DNA of 64,000 nucleotides from Cystobacter fuscus. GTDB taxonomy: Bacteria > Myxococcota > Myxococcia > Myxococcales > Myxococcaceae. A model generated the notes under the pieces. The model had not been told where the DNA came from. It was given only the letters and a program-made list of their open reading frames with translations, and made no database searches. The position numbers and the translations under genes were made by a program. The stretch's first letter is position 1, and every line of letters begins with the position of its first letter. The stretch spans positions 7,378,001 to 7,442,000 of the forward strand of contig NZ_CP022098.1 in assembly GCF_002305875.1 (NCBI RefSeq), read 5' to 3'. Below, in pieces: positions 7,941 to 16,311 of this stretch.

Positions 7941-8612
7941 TCAGGGCTCCGGACAGTGGGCTCCCGTGTCGATCCACGCCTGGAGGAGTTCCCCAAAGGC
8001 CCGCTGCGTGCCGGGCACCGCCTGGAGCCCGGGCCCCGGGTTCCACCCCCAGGCGACCAGCACGTCCTCGGCCATGTGGTGGTGCAGCCGCGCCAGGTCC
8101 TTGCCGCCGTTGCGCGCCGGATCCTTGAGCTGCGCGCAGATGGAGCCCAGGGATCTGCCCACCCACGCCATCTCCGCCGGAGCCAGGGCCCACTTGGGGT
8201 TGCCGGGGACGCCGCGCAGCGTCTCGCCCACCACGGGGAGGTTGGCCGCTTGATGGCACGTCGAGCAGGGCAGTCCCGGAGGGCCATGGCCCCCCGCCCC
8301 ACCGGACACCACGGGCAGGTGGCGCCGCTGCTCCAGCCCCTGGCGCGGCACGCCGTCCGCCGGGTGACAGTTGGTGCACCGCGGATGGGTGATGACCCGG
8401 CCGGCCTCGGTGAAGAGCGCGATGGAACGGGCCTGGGGATCGGCGATGGTGGAGAAGTCCGACACGGGCCGGAGCGGCGGGAGGATTTCCTCCTCGCGTC
8501 CGGTGCGCGGGGCCGGCTCCGGGGGAGGCGGTGGCCGCGCGGCGTTCTTGCACCCCACGAGCAGCACGGTGGCCGCGATCAACGCCCGAAGCATGGCGGG
8601 GAGGACTCGCAT
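7941..8612 (-). CDS. Di-haem c-type cytochrome-like lipoprotein
   Basis: The start is taken at the ATG at 8612; a GTG at 8630 is also possible. The 223-residue product begins with a hydrophobic signal ending in the lipobox LLVGCK, so it should be a periplasm-facing lipoprotein. Two haem c motifs, CTNCHP and CSTCHQ, lie near residues 80 and 115, separated by a Gly/Pro-rich loop. The C-terminal part carries a conserved-looking LARLHHHMAEDVLVAWGWNP and a final Cys. The arrangement resembles proteins annotated as isoquinoline 1-oxidoreductase subunit in Proteobacteria, though a true dehydrogenase partner is not nearby. It probably carries electrons. It sits between the DACNV gene and pepP with short gaps, so it may be co-transcribed. 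Confidence 0.7.
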   Translation of the reverse strand: MRVLPAMLRALIAATVLLVGCKNAARPPPPPEPAPRTGREEEILPPLRPVSDFSTIADPQARSIALFTEAGRVITHPRCTNCHPADGVPRQGLEQRRHLPVVSGGAGGHGPPGLPCSTCHQAANLPVVGETLRGVPGNPKWALAPAEMAWVGRSLGSICAQLKDPARNGGKDLARLHHHMAEDVLVAWGWNPGPGLQAVPGTQRAFGELLQAWIDTGAHCPEP

Positions 8613-8661
8613 GCGGCGCGAGCCTGTCACAGGCCCGGAGTCGCGGCCAGGGCCGAAGCGC

Positions 8662-9774
8662 TCAGTCCCGGCAGCAGGCGATGGCCCCGTCCTGCGAGCG
8701 GAAGAAGGCCGTGGTCAGCTCCCGCCCCACCCAGCCGCACAGCACCTCGTAGGTGCGCCGCCGGGCGCCGCCCACGCGCGCCGCCTCGCGGCTGAGCGTC
8801 TCCGGGTGCCGGATGAAGACGTTGTAGCCGAGGATGAAGCCATCCGAGCGCAGCACGGTGATGCCGTCGGTGGCCATCATCCCGCGCAGCAGTTGCGCCA
8901 TGGCGCTCACCGCCGAGGCGGACTCCACCTCCGGCGCCTCGTGGTAGCGCATCACCCGCGCCACCATGTCGATGGGCGAGTCCAGCAGCACGCCGTCCAC
9001 GAAGAGCGGCAGGGCCGAGCCCCCCTTGGGCAGCACCGCCACCAGCGTGCCGTGCGAGGCCTGCATGGCCTCGAAGAGCACGCGCCGATAGAAGTCGCGC
9101 GTGAGGCCACGCGCCGGCTCGCGCACGTCCGCCGTCAGCCCCAGCGCCAGCTCGTCCATGGCCACCGTGGGCAGCAGGTTCTCCGCCCGCGCGCCCGACA
9201 GGAACACGTGCCGCGTGAGTCCACCCAGCGCGCGCAGCTCGACGACGTTCTCCGCCAGTTGCAGCACCCCCACCATGCGCGAGGAGCCATCGCCCGCGCG
9301 CCGCATGCGCTCCAGCGGCGTCTCCACCAGCGGCGAGGGCTCGGTGCGGAAGATGCCGTAGCGGAAGCCCTCGGGCACGAGCAGCAGGTACAGCGACCAC
9401 CAGCGTCCCTGGCAGAGCGGCGCGCACTGCTTGAGCGCCCGCTGCACCGTCTCGCGCGTGCGGGGACCGGTTCCCACCGCCACCGGATCCTTGCCGTTGA
9501 GCACCCGCATCATCCCGTCCAGGTCGTCCCCCAGGAACGCCACCGGGAAGAGCGGCTCGCCCTCCTCCCGGTAGCGCGACAGCGTCACGAGCAGCTCGCT
9601 GAGGGGCTCGCCCACCTGCGCGGAGCCCAGTCCGGCCTCGGTGAGGAAGGAAGAGATCGCCTCCGACAGCAGGTGGCGGAAGGACAGCACCGTCGAGGCA
9701 CCCGGATCCACGGGACCCAGGTTCGTCCGGGGGCCCGGAACATTCGACTCATCGTCTGAAGCCAGGAAGAGCAT
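8662..9774 (-). CDS. DACNV-type putative sensor protein
   Basis: The ATG at 9774 gives 370 residues; the open frame extends to 9933, and no good ribosome site decides between starts. The sequence matches the myxobacterial family described as putative sensor domain DACNV, a relative of diadenylate cyclase/DisA-type domains thought to bind nucleotides rather than make them. The second half shows LRALGGLTRHVFLSG, then YRRVLFEAMQASHGTLVAVL, LFVDGVLLDSPID and DGITVLRSDGFILGYNVFI. No membrane segment is visible. A partial, frame-broken relative of its middle lies at about 14130-14290. The upstream neighbour (9940-10374) resembles SpoIIAA/STAS proteins, so the pair may form a small signalling unit. 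Ligand is unknown. Confidence 0.6.
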   Translation of the reverse strand: MLFLASDDESNVPGPRTNLGPVDPGASTVLSFRHLLSEAISSFLTEAGLGSAQVGEPLSELLVTLSRYREEGEPLFPVAFLGDDLDGMMRVLNGKDPVAVGTGPRTRETVQRALKQCAPLCQGRWWSLYLLLVPEGFRYGIFRTEPSPLVETPLERMRRAGDGSSRMVGVLQLAENVVELRALGGLTRHVFLSGARAENLLPTVAMDELALGLTADVREPARGLTRDFYRRVLFEAMQASHGTLVAVLPKGGSALPLFVDGVLLDSPIDMVARVMRYHEAPEVESASAVSAMAQLLRGMMATDGITVLRSDGFILGYNVFIRHPETLSREAARVGGARRRTYEVLCGWVGRELTTAFFRSQDGAIACCRD

Positions 9775-9939
9775 GGAGAGACACCGCGGCGACCGGCCAG
9801 GGCCTGGAATGAAGTATCCATCCTTCAGGCCCTTCGCGCTCCCTCCGAATTTCACGGGCCCGCGCGATGCCGGCAAGCCCTCCAGGCATCCGGGCACTCC
9901 GGATGATGGAGGGGCGACACTCCCGCCTCTCACCAGGGG

Positions 9940-10374
9940 TCAGAGGTGGAGGCGCTCGAGGATGCCGGCGGCGGCCTCGGCGTGGCCCGCGTCCCTCAGA
10001 CGGGCCGTGGCCCAGGTCACCGCCCGTGCCATGTCCTGCACGGCGACATAAGGCGTGGGCATGGGCATGACGTGGAAGACGGTGCTCATCGTCAGCCGGA
10101 TGAGGGGCGAGGTGATGATGAACGCGCAGCCGAGCAGCAGCTCGCGCATGGGCCGCTCGTGTTGCCGCATCCACTCGAACTGGCGCTGGCGCTGGCGCAC
10201 CGTGGGCAGGGAGAGCCGCGCCGTGTCGAGCACACTGACGTACGGCTCGCCGCGCCGCAGGTAGAGCGACCCCTGGAGGAGGTACTCCTCGTAGGCCTCG
10301 TCCGAGACCTGCCCCTCGAAGCGGGACACGAGCAGCGGCCAGAGCGAGTCGTCGAAGACGATGGACGCGGCCAT
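9940..10374 (-). CDS. SpoIIAA/STAS-like hypothetical protein
   Basis: The 144-residue cytoplasmic protein starts MAASIVFDDSLWPLLVSRFE and has alternating strands and amphipathic helices. The run EPYVSVLDTARLSLPTVRQR followed by LLGCAFIITSPLIRLTMSTV fits a common small family whose fold resembles SpoIIAA-like/STAS domains; myxobacteria have many copies. No catalytic motif is seen. It is the first gene of the minus-strand row 10374-6359 and is divergent from the large lipoprotein gene at 10772. A role as partner or anti-sigma-like switch is only inference. Confidence 0.5.
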   Translation of the reverse strand: MAASIVFDDSLWPLLVSRFEGQVSDEAYEEYLLQGSLYLRRGEPYVSVLDTARLSLPTVRQRQRQFEWMRQHERPMRELLLGCAFIITSPLIRLTMSTVFHVMPMPTPYVAVQDMARAVTWATARLRDAGHAEAAAGILERLHL

Positions 10375-10771
10375 ACCCCCTACGCACCTGGCTCCGAGAA
10401 GCGGCGGCCACCCCTGTTCCTCGCGACCACGACGCAGCGCGTGAACGTCATGCCGCCTACCCTATCCCCAACGCCTACCCGCCAGAAGCCACGGCGCGAG
10501 CGAGGCACCTCGAAGGGCGAGGAGACGAACCGCCGCCGCCCACCTTCCCCGAGCGGGTGCCCGACCTCGGAAATCTGATTCCTCGAGGAGACTCCGCCGC
10601 TGGCCCTCCAGGGCAACCCGCTTCTCCGCGCGCGCCGCGCGCTACGCGAACGTGACACGAGGCCACCCGTCCCGAAGCGCCACTGTCTTCCACCCGCATG
10701 ACACTCACGGGCACAGTGGGTGCATACCCCGCGTGTGCGGCGGACGAGCCGCATCACGAGGTGGGCACGAG
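10375..10771. other. Divergent intergenic region
   Basis: Nearly 400 bases separate two genes transcribed away from each other, so both promoters must lie here. No convincing gene is present. An inverted pair CCACTGT (10680-10686) and ACAGTGG (10713-10719), 26 bases apart, lies about 55-90 bases before the lipoprotein start and could be an operator. No -35/-10 pair stands out. Confidence 0.35.
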
Positions 10772-13303
10772 ATGAGACGTGGATTGGGGTGGGGCGCGAG
10801 GTGGATGGGCGGAGTGGCGGCGGTGGCGTTGTTGACCCACTGCGGTACGGGAGGGGACAGCGGGCAGGCGGAGGCCCGGAGCGAGGCGCCCGCCTCGCGG
10901 GTGGAACAGGCCCTGGTCACGACGTTGACCCTCGCGCCGAGCGCGGATGCGGTCGCGCGACGGGACGCGCCCGAGCAGAACTTCGGAAGCGGGGAAACGC
11001 TGAGCGTGGACCAGTCTCCCCAGGAGGAAGGATTTCTGCGCTTCAACGTCACCGGGGTGTCGGGCACGGTGACCCACGCGAGGTTGCGCCTGTACGTCAC
11101 GGATAGCACCACGGACGGACCGCGGCTCTACGGCACGCGCAACTGGGACTGGCAGGACTCGACGCTCACCTGGAACCGGTCGCCGCTCGCCTCCGAGCAG
11201 GATCTGCTGGACGACAAGGCGGCGCTCACCAGTGGAACCTGGGCGGACTTCGACGTGTCGGCCACGGTGCATGGCAATGGCGACTACACCTTCATCCTGA
11301 AGGCCACCTCGGCGGATGGCGTGGGCTTCGCCTCGCGCGAGAACAGCCGGGCGGATCGACGGCCCCAGCTCGTGCTCACGGTGGACTCCGAGCCCAACTG
11401 CCTGCCGCGCGTCTACACGAAGACCCGCACCGAGGGGGCGTACGGGGATACCTACGTGTCCGAGGCCCAGCCCACCCAGCGCTTCGGCGACGAGCCCGCG
11501 CTGCTCGTGGACTCGAGCCCCACGCGGTACGAGTCGCACCTGTTCTTCTCCAACTCGGGCATCTACGACCTCGACGCGTGGAACGTGAAGCGGGCCACGG
11601 TGCGGCTGTACGCCACGAACGGCACCAACAATGGCCCGCGGATCCACGCCACGCAGGGGGGCTGGACCTGGCCGGACTATGACTTCGATTGGAACACCCG
11701 GCCGACCCTCGTGGGCCCGCCGTTGGCGGATCTCGGTGCCATCACCGCCAACACCTGGGTGGAGGCGGACGTCACGAGCGACGTGGTCAACAAGCGGGGT
11801 GCCTTCTTCTTCGGGCTCCAATCGGATTCGGATGATGGGGTGGACTTCGTGTCGTCGAACGCGGCGGCGGCCGAGCGGCATCCCCAACTGCGCGTCGAGC
11901 TGGAGTCGGGCCCCTATTGCACCTACCGGGGCACGGCCGGGGGCCGCACGGGCTTCACCCGGCACTACGGCGGAGCGGGCGACGAGCGGCTGATCGCGCT
12001 GAGCGCCGACTCCCATGGCGGTTTCGTGGCGGCGGGCCGCTTTGGTGACGCGCCCTTCCCGGATGGAACGGGCTTCGCCCTCGCGCGCTACGACGCGGCG
12101 GGCACGGCCCTGTGGACCCGGCAGGTGACCACCGCGAACGTCCGCCCCCAGTCGCTCACGGTCACGCCCGAGGGCAACATCCTCGTGGTGGGCATCTACG
12201 CCGGCTCGCCCGACCTCGGCACGGGTGCGCTGCCCGAGGTGCCCTTCCAGTGGGGCGCGGGAACATTCATCGCGAAGTTCTCTCCCTCCGGCCAACCCGT
12301 GTGGAGCCACGGCTTCGTCGCCACCTACTTCTACGTCCCGGATCAGGAACTCCAGTACTGGCCCATCCAGGCGGAGGCGGTGGCCACCGATGCCCAGGGC
12401 AGCCTCATCGTCGTGGGCAACTTCCATGGAGAGGTGGATTTCGGAGGCGGCGTGCTCTTCGCGGGTCGCAACAGCGTCTACAGCGAGGATGCCTACCCGG
12501 GCAGCTTCATCGCGAAGTTCGACTGGCAGGGCCAGCATGTCTGGTCTCGTGCCACGGAGGGGGCTCCTTCCGAGCCCACTGCGAAGACCCGGGCGGTGAG
12601 CACCGACGCGGCGGGCAATGTCTTCGTGGCGGGCCGGGCCAACTCCGGCGCGGACCTCGGTGATGGGCAGCCGATCGCCTGGAGCGCGCCCTACCTCGCG
12701 AAGTACGACGGCGCCACGGGCTCGCTCCAGTGGAAGCGGGTGTTCCAGGACCCCTCCAGGGTCTTCGGCGAGGTCATCGCCGTCCGGCCGCTGCACAATG
12801 GCGACGTGGCCTTCGCCGCCAACCTGGGCGCCACCTTCACCTTCGGGGGCGGGACGTACACCGGAGGCGCTCCGTGGGATCAGGGCTACCCGGGAAACGT
12901 CAATGGCTTCACGGGCACGCTGAGCGCCACGGGCGGCGACAAGGCCCTGCGCGACCTCAAGGAGACCCGGCTCCAGGGCCTCGTCGCGGCGAGCGATGAC
13001 ACCTACACGGTCTCGGGTTTTGGCACCAATGTCGACCTGGGTGGCGGTGTCGTGGGTCCGGACATGCGCGTCGCGAACTCGGCCTTCGTGGCGCGCTACA
13101 CCGCGACGGGCGCGCACCTCTGGTCCCGCTCGCTCGAGCAGCAGTTCACGGGGGACTACTACGGGCCCCGGATGCTGCTGGCTCCGACGCCCGGAAGAGA
13201 CGTGTTGATCGGCGGAGACTTCGCCCAGCCGTTCCAGCACGACGGGGTGACGTACACGCCGCGCGGAGCCTCCGACCTGTTCTACCTGCGGCTCACTCCC
13301 TAG
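10772..13303 (+). CDS. Large secreted lipoprotein: two DNRLRE/CBM96 domains and a beta-propeller
   Basis: The ATG at 10772 gives 843 residues and places a signal peptide (WMGGVAAVALLTHCG) with a lipobox Cys near residue 22; upstream in-frame ATGs would bury the signal. Residues about 45-195 and 200-385 are two DNRLRE/CBM96-like beta domains, each with a strong pattern of FGSGETLSVD/FGDEPALLVD, then LRLYVTD/VRLYATN and TWNRSP/DWNTRP. From about residue 390 onward (FTRHYGGAGDERLIALSADS and on) there are repeated blades of the form GNILVVGIYAG...FIAKFSPSGQPVWS, typical of SBBP/delta-60-like propellers. It is likely anchored in the outer membrane and displayed or released. No catalytic residues are recognised; adhesion or carbohydrate binding is a guess. 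Confidence 0.8.
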   Translation: MRRGLGWGARWMGGVAAVALLTHCGTGGDSGQAEARSEAPASRVEQALVTTLTLAPSADAVARRDAPEQNFGSGETLSVDQSPQEEGFLRFNVTGVSGTVTHARLRLYVTDSTTDGPRLYGTRNWDWQDSTLTWNRSPLASEQDLLDDKAALTSGTWADFDVSATVHGNGDYTFILKATSADGVGFASRENSRADRRPQLVLTVDSEPNCLPRVYTKTRTEGAYGDTYVSEAQPTQRFGDEPALLVDSSPTRYESHLFFSNSGIYDLDAWNVKRATVRLYATNGTNNGPRIHATQGGWTWPDYDFDWNTRPTLVGPPLADLGAITANTWVEADVTSDVVNKRGAFFFGLQSDSDDGVDFVSSNAAAAERHPQLRVELESGPYCTYRGTAGGRTGFTRHYGGAGDERLIALSADSHGGFVAAGRFGDAPFPDGTGFALARYDAAGTALWTRQVTTANVRPQSLTVTPEGNILVVGIYAGSPDLGTGALPEVPFQWGAGTFIAKFSPSGQPVWSHGFVATYFYVPDQELQYWPIQAEAVATDAQGSLIVVGNFHGEVDFGGGVLFAGRNSVYSEDAYPGSFIAKFDWQGQHVWSRATEGAPSEPTAKTRAVSTDAAGNVFVAGRANSGADLGDGQPIAWSAPYLAKYDGATGSLQWKRVFQDPSRVFGEVIAVRPLHNGDVAFAANLGATFTFGGGTYTGGAPWDQGYPGNVNGFTGTLSATGGDKALRDLKETRLQGLVAASDDTYTVSGFGTNVDLGGGVVGPDMRVANSAFVARYTATGAHLWSRSLEQQFTGDYYGPRMLLAPTPGRDVLIGGDFAQPFQHDGVTYTPRGASDLFYLRLTP

Positions 13304-13312
13304 TTCCGGGTG

Positions 13313-13340
13313 ACGGGGAGACGCGAGGGCGTCTCCCCGT
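13313..13340. terminator. Two-way terminator between convergent genes
   Basis: An 11-base perfect stem, ACGGGGAGACG at 13313-13323 paired with CGTCTCCCCGT at 13330-13340, encloses a 6-base loop. It begins 9 bases after the lipoprotein stop codon and lies before the end of the convergent gyrB-like remnant. T-rich sequence follows only weakly (CTCTTTC at 13344-13350). Confidence 0.75.
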
Positions 13341-13359
13341 GGCCTCTTTCGAAGTCCAG

Positions 13360-14114
13360 CTACCCTCGGGTGATGTACCGCCCGAGGGCGTGCTCCAGGA
13401 TCCGCTCCGTGACCACCGGCTCGGCCTCGAAGCGCTGGCGCAGCCAGGCCTGGACAAGCTCGGCCACATCGAACTCGCACTCCTCATTGGCGAGATCGCC
13501 CTTGAGGGATCCATCCCAGATTGGCTGGGGAATGGAGACCTCGAACAGCACGGTGAGCCCGTTGAGAAGCTCCGAGGGAATGTAGAGCGGGATACGGAGA
13601 TGAGGCCTCGACTCCGTGGCGTCGTGGGGCGCCAGACGGAGGCCATCCAACAACCCCTCGAGATGCGTTCCCGCGTGAGCCCTGTGCAGGTTCACCCAGG
13701 ACACCAGGCGGCTCCCCGGCTCCTGGCACCACTGGAGCACGAGCCGGACCCGGGTCGTGCCCCGGTGACCCTCGAAGCACCAGGGGGCGTGCAGAGGGAG
13801 CGCGGGCGCGGAGAGCCGCGCGCAGTAGTCACCGAGCCCCTGCTCGAAACGGTATCGCTCCTCCCGCTGAAGCACGGCGTCGCGCAAGCGGTACGTCACG
13901 CGAGGGAACAAGGCGGCCAGCTCCTCCATCCGCCCCGAGAGCGGCAAACTGGAGAAGCGGGTGTGTGCGAAGAGGGAGCGATCCGGGATGAAACCCTGGC
14001 GGCGATGGTTCCCGCGTGCAGCAAGCTCAGCGGTAAGCGATGGAGACCGTAGGTTTCTAGGTCTCCGATGAACATGGCGGGCCGTTGGCGTATGAAGGCG
14101 ACGAATTCGGTCAA
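13360..14114 (-). pseudogene. Broken gyrB/parE-like gene lacking the ATP-site core and toprim domain
   Basis: Two frames are needed. From a TTG at 14114, with AGAGGGGA upstream, the first frame reads TEFVAFIRQRPAMFIGDLET YGLHRL, which matches the GyrB N-terminus (VRKRPxMYIGD, then GLHHL). Near 14020 it must change frame to continue as RMEELAALFPRVTYRLRDAV, YRFEQGLGDYCARLSAPALP, VRLVLQWCQEPG, LVSWVNLHRAHAGTHLEGLL and LLNGLTVLFEVSIPQPIWDG down to 13360. These are the GyrB transducer-domain landmarks in order (GGI.DYV, QWND.Y, SFVN.I.T.EGGTH..G, GLTAVISVK.P.PQFEGQTK). The GHKL Asn, Asp and Gly motifs that bind ATP are missing between the two parts, and nothing of the toprim half follows. It appears to be a decayed or reduced gyrase-B paralogue. 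Confidence 0.65.
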
Positions 14115-14129
14115 GGTGTGTTCCCCTCT

Positions 14130-14290
14130 CCGCGAGATTGACCCAGGCACCCAACGAAAACACGTTCTGCGTGAAACCACCCCGCCCCTGGAACTCGACG
14201 ACATTCTCCGCCAGTTGCCCACGCCCACCATATTTTGAATCGGAAGGAGTACCGGCGTGGCGGAACAATAAACCTCTCTGACACCCCGCC
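14130..14290 (-). pseudogene. Fragment of a DACNV-type gene
   Basis: On the minus strand the sequence encodes QLAENVVEFQGRGGFTQNVF, which aligns with QLAENVVELRALGGLTRHVF in the intact DACNV gene at 8662-9774. The DNA also matches a little further upstream (ATGGTGGGCGTG against ATGGTGGGGGTG) if one base is taken as lost. Only about 50 codons remain, and the frame breaks. It ends just before the gyrB-like remnant begins. Confidence 0.6.
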
Positions 14291-14334
14291 GCCTGCCTGC
14301 TCTGGACAATCATGGACTTCGTGGGAAACAATTC

Positions 14335-14362
14335 TTACCAGTCGCCAACTCCGGCGTACACT
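14335..14362 (+). promoter_or_regulatory. Possible promoter of the collagen-like gene
   Basis: TTACCA (14335-14340) and TACACT (14357-14362) are separated by 16 bases in a locally AT-richer stretch. The start would lie near 14369, about 35 bases before the ATG at 14404. Support is by pattern only. Confidence 0.3.
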
Positions 14363-14403
14363 CTCAAAAGAGAACGCATAAAGTGTCCTATTACTTTCCA
14401 ACC

Positions 14404-15444
14404 ATGCGGCCAACCCATACCGCCCTGGTGTTGACTTGTCTTGTGTCCGGCCTTCTTGCATCGGGCTCAGCACACGCCCAGGCAGTATCGCAGTTGGTCA
14501 TCCTGGGTGTTGATGTGGATTACGCGAGTTCAACGCTCTACATCAACGGCGAAAACTTCACCAATGGCGCAAGCCCAGCCATCAAGCTGGCAGGAGTTCC
14601 CGTCCCTCTTCTCTCCACCAAGGACACTGAGATCGCCGCCTCACTGCCAGCGACCTTCCTGGGCGCCGTGGGGTCATACCTCCTGACCCTATCAACAGGC
14701 ACTCTTCCGATTCAGAACGATGTCCTCGTTGTCACCCTGGGGGCATCAGGACCCCGAGGGCCCATAGGCCCCCAGGGGCCCAAGGGTGATACGGGCGCAG
14801 CGGGTCCCCAGGGGCCCAAGGGTGATACGGGCGCAGCGGGTCCCCAGGGGCCCAAGGGTGACACGGGCGCAGCAGGTCCCCAGGGGCCCAAGGGTGACAC
14901 GGGCGCAGCGGGTCCCCAAGGGCCCAAGGGTGATACGGGCGCAGCGGGTCCCCAGGGGCCCAAGGGTGACACGGGTCCTCAAGGGCCCGTTGGGCCTCCG
15001 GGCCAATCGGGGATTATTACCGCCATCTACACGGCTCAACAGACTGGCGAGGTCCGAGTGACCGGGCTTAAGTGGACCTCCGTGCCTGGCACGACCATCA
15101 ACTTCGTCCTGCCTCAAAGATCAACGGTCGACCTGGACGCCAATGGTTCGATTAATGGCATTGCAGGCAACCAAGGTAATGCCACTCACTGCGGCTTTCG
15201 CTTTTTTGTAGACAATGTTTCCTATGGAGAGCCTGCTTGGGGCGATGTGATCGTGGGATGTGGGACTGACAGCTCCTCCGCTGCGGGTTGGTGGTGTCCG
15301 TGGAGCATGCGCCGAACACTTCAGTTGGACGCCGGAAGTCACGCCGTCACCGTTCAACAGACGGGCTGGTCTGGCGCAACAGCCGGTTGTTTGAGTTCCT
15401 CCGCGGACTACTCGGCCACACGCCTTCGTGCCACCATTCGCTGA
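14404..15444 (+). CDS. Secreted collagen-like repeat protein
   Basis: The ATG at 14404 is chosen over 14383 because it places a clean signal peptide ([20 protein letters not shown], cleaved after AHA). The 346-residue product has an IPT/TIG-like domain at about residues 30-110 ([20 protein letters not shown]), a collagen-like region of Gly-x-y triplets at about 115-200 built from repeats of [12 protein letters not shown], and a C-terminal beta-rich domain of about 140 residues. The C-terminal domain contains five cysteines and may form the trimer head. Such proteins form triple helices at the cell surface or in the matrix in other bacteria. The gene lacks any operon partner and is AT-richer than its neighbours outside the repeats. 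Confidence 0.85.
   Translation: MRPTHTALVLTCLVSGLLASGSAHAQAVSQLVILGVDVDYASSTLYINGENFTNGASPAIKLAGVPVPLLSTKDTEIAASLPATFLGAVGSYLLTLSTGTLPIQNDVLVVTLGASGPRGPIGPQGPKGDTGAAGPQGPKGDTGAAGPQGPKGDTGAAGPQGPKGDTGAAGPQGPKGDTGAAGPQGPKGDTGPQGPVGPPGQSGIITAIYTAQQTGEVRVTGLKWTSVPGTTINFVLPQRSTVDLDANGSINGIAGNQGNATHCGFRFFVDNVSYGEPAWGDVIVGCGTDSSSAAGWWCPWSMRRTLQLDAGSHAVTVQQTGWSGATAGCLSSSADYSATRLRATIR
14770..14979 (+). repeat. 36-base tandem repeat coding for collagen triplets
   Basis: Five full copies (14770-14805, 14806-14841, 14842-14877, 14878-14913, 14914-14949) and a partial sixth copy encode [12 protein letters not shown]-type units. The copies differ only at a few third positions (GATACG/GACACG, CAGCGGG/CAGCAGG, CCCCAG/CCCCAA), so copy number may change by slippage or recombination. 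Confidence 0.95.
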
Positions 15445-15550
15445 GTTGAGCAGGGAATGACGAACTGAAACGTCAGGACGACAGCAATCACCGTCAGTCG
15501 AACCCGCCAACTGCGAACCAAGCGCCTTCGTTCACAGCCAGCGGGGGTGG

Positions 15551-16259
15551 TCAGTCCGAGTCCTGATTCAGGACTCGGTTCACCCCCCGCTCGAAGTCCA
15601 GCAGGGCGCGTTTGAGCTTGAGCCCGCCCGCGTAGCCCGTGAGCGCGAGGCTGGAACCATTTACCCGGTGGCACGGCACCACGAGCGCGCTCGGGTGAGG
15701 CTGCGGATGCGCTGCAACCCCGTGCTCAGGCCGCTGTCCCCAATGGGGACACAATCGGCGAAGCCCAGGCCGCGCATCATCGCGTAGCGCGCGGTCCAGG
15801 GCCCGCAGCCCCTGAGTTCGAGCAGCCGCTCCTACGCGGCCCGGGCCGAGCCCGCGATAAGCTCCTCAAACGGCAGCGTCCCTTCCGCGACGGCCCGCGC
15901 AGCACCAGCAGGTACTCGGCCTTCGAGCACTAGAAGCACCGGGACGTGGCGTGCCAACGTCCAGCGCTGCGACCTCGGCGACGGTCGGATGCGCGCACAT
16001 TCCGTCCGAGCCCTCGATGGGCCATCCGCCAGCTTGATCAGTTCCCGCCGCAGCGAGGTCGCGATGCCCAGGTTGATCTGCTGACCGATAATGGCCCAGG
16101 CCAGCGCATGGAAGGGCGCGGGAGCGAGCGGGACACGTAGTCCGCGCGACCCTCCACGAGACGGGCGACCTGCTCATCGCGTCCGGTCCGAGCCTCCAGT
16201 CCAGCGGCATCCGTGCCCAGGCCCAGCATCCGCACGGCGGGCTCGTTTGCTGCGGCCAT
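15551..16259 (-). pseudogene. Wrecked alkA-type glycosylase joined to an ogt/ada C-terminus
   Basis: On the minus strand from the ATG at 16259 the sequence reads MAAANEPAVRMLGLGTDAAG, then, after a frame change, FHALAWAIIGQQINLGIATS, the DNA-3-methyladenine glycosylase landmark; then [20 protein letters not shown] followed by an in-frame stop, then [20 protein letters not shown] and [19 protein letters not shown], the helix-hairpin-helix and catalytic Asp region. It then passes into [20 protein letters not shown] and [16 protein letters not shown], the active-site and C-terminal part of O6-methylguanine-DNA methyltransferase. At least two frame changes, one stop and a deletion at the glycosylase/methyltransferase join mark it as non-functional. 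It lies 52 bases downstream of the kinase gene on the same strand. Confidence 0.8.
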
Positions 16260-16311
16260 CGTCTCGGGACGGTGGCGCCACGCAGCTGAATTCGAGTCCC
16301 ATTCCCGAGAT

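Noticed and set aside
14770-14979. A CRISPR-like array
   Set aside because: The 36-base repeats have no spacers and code in frame for collagen triplets.
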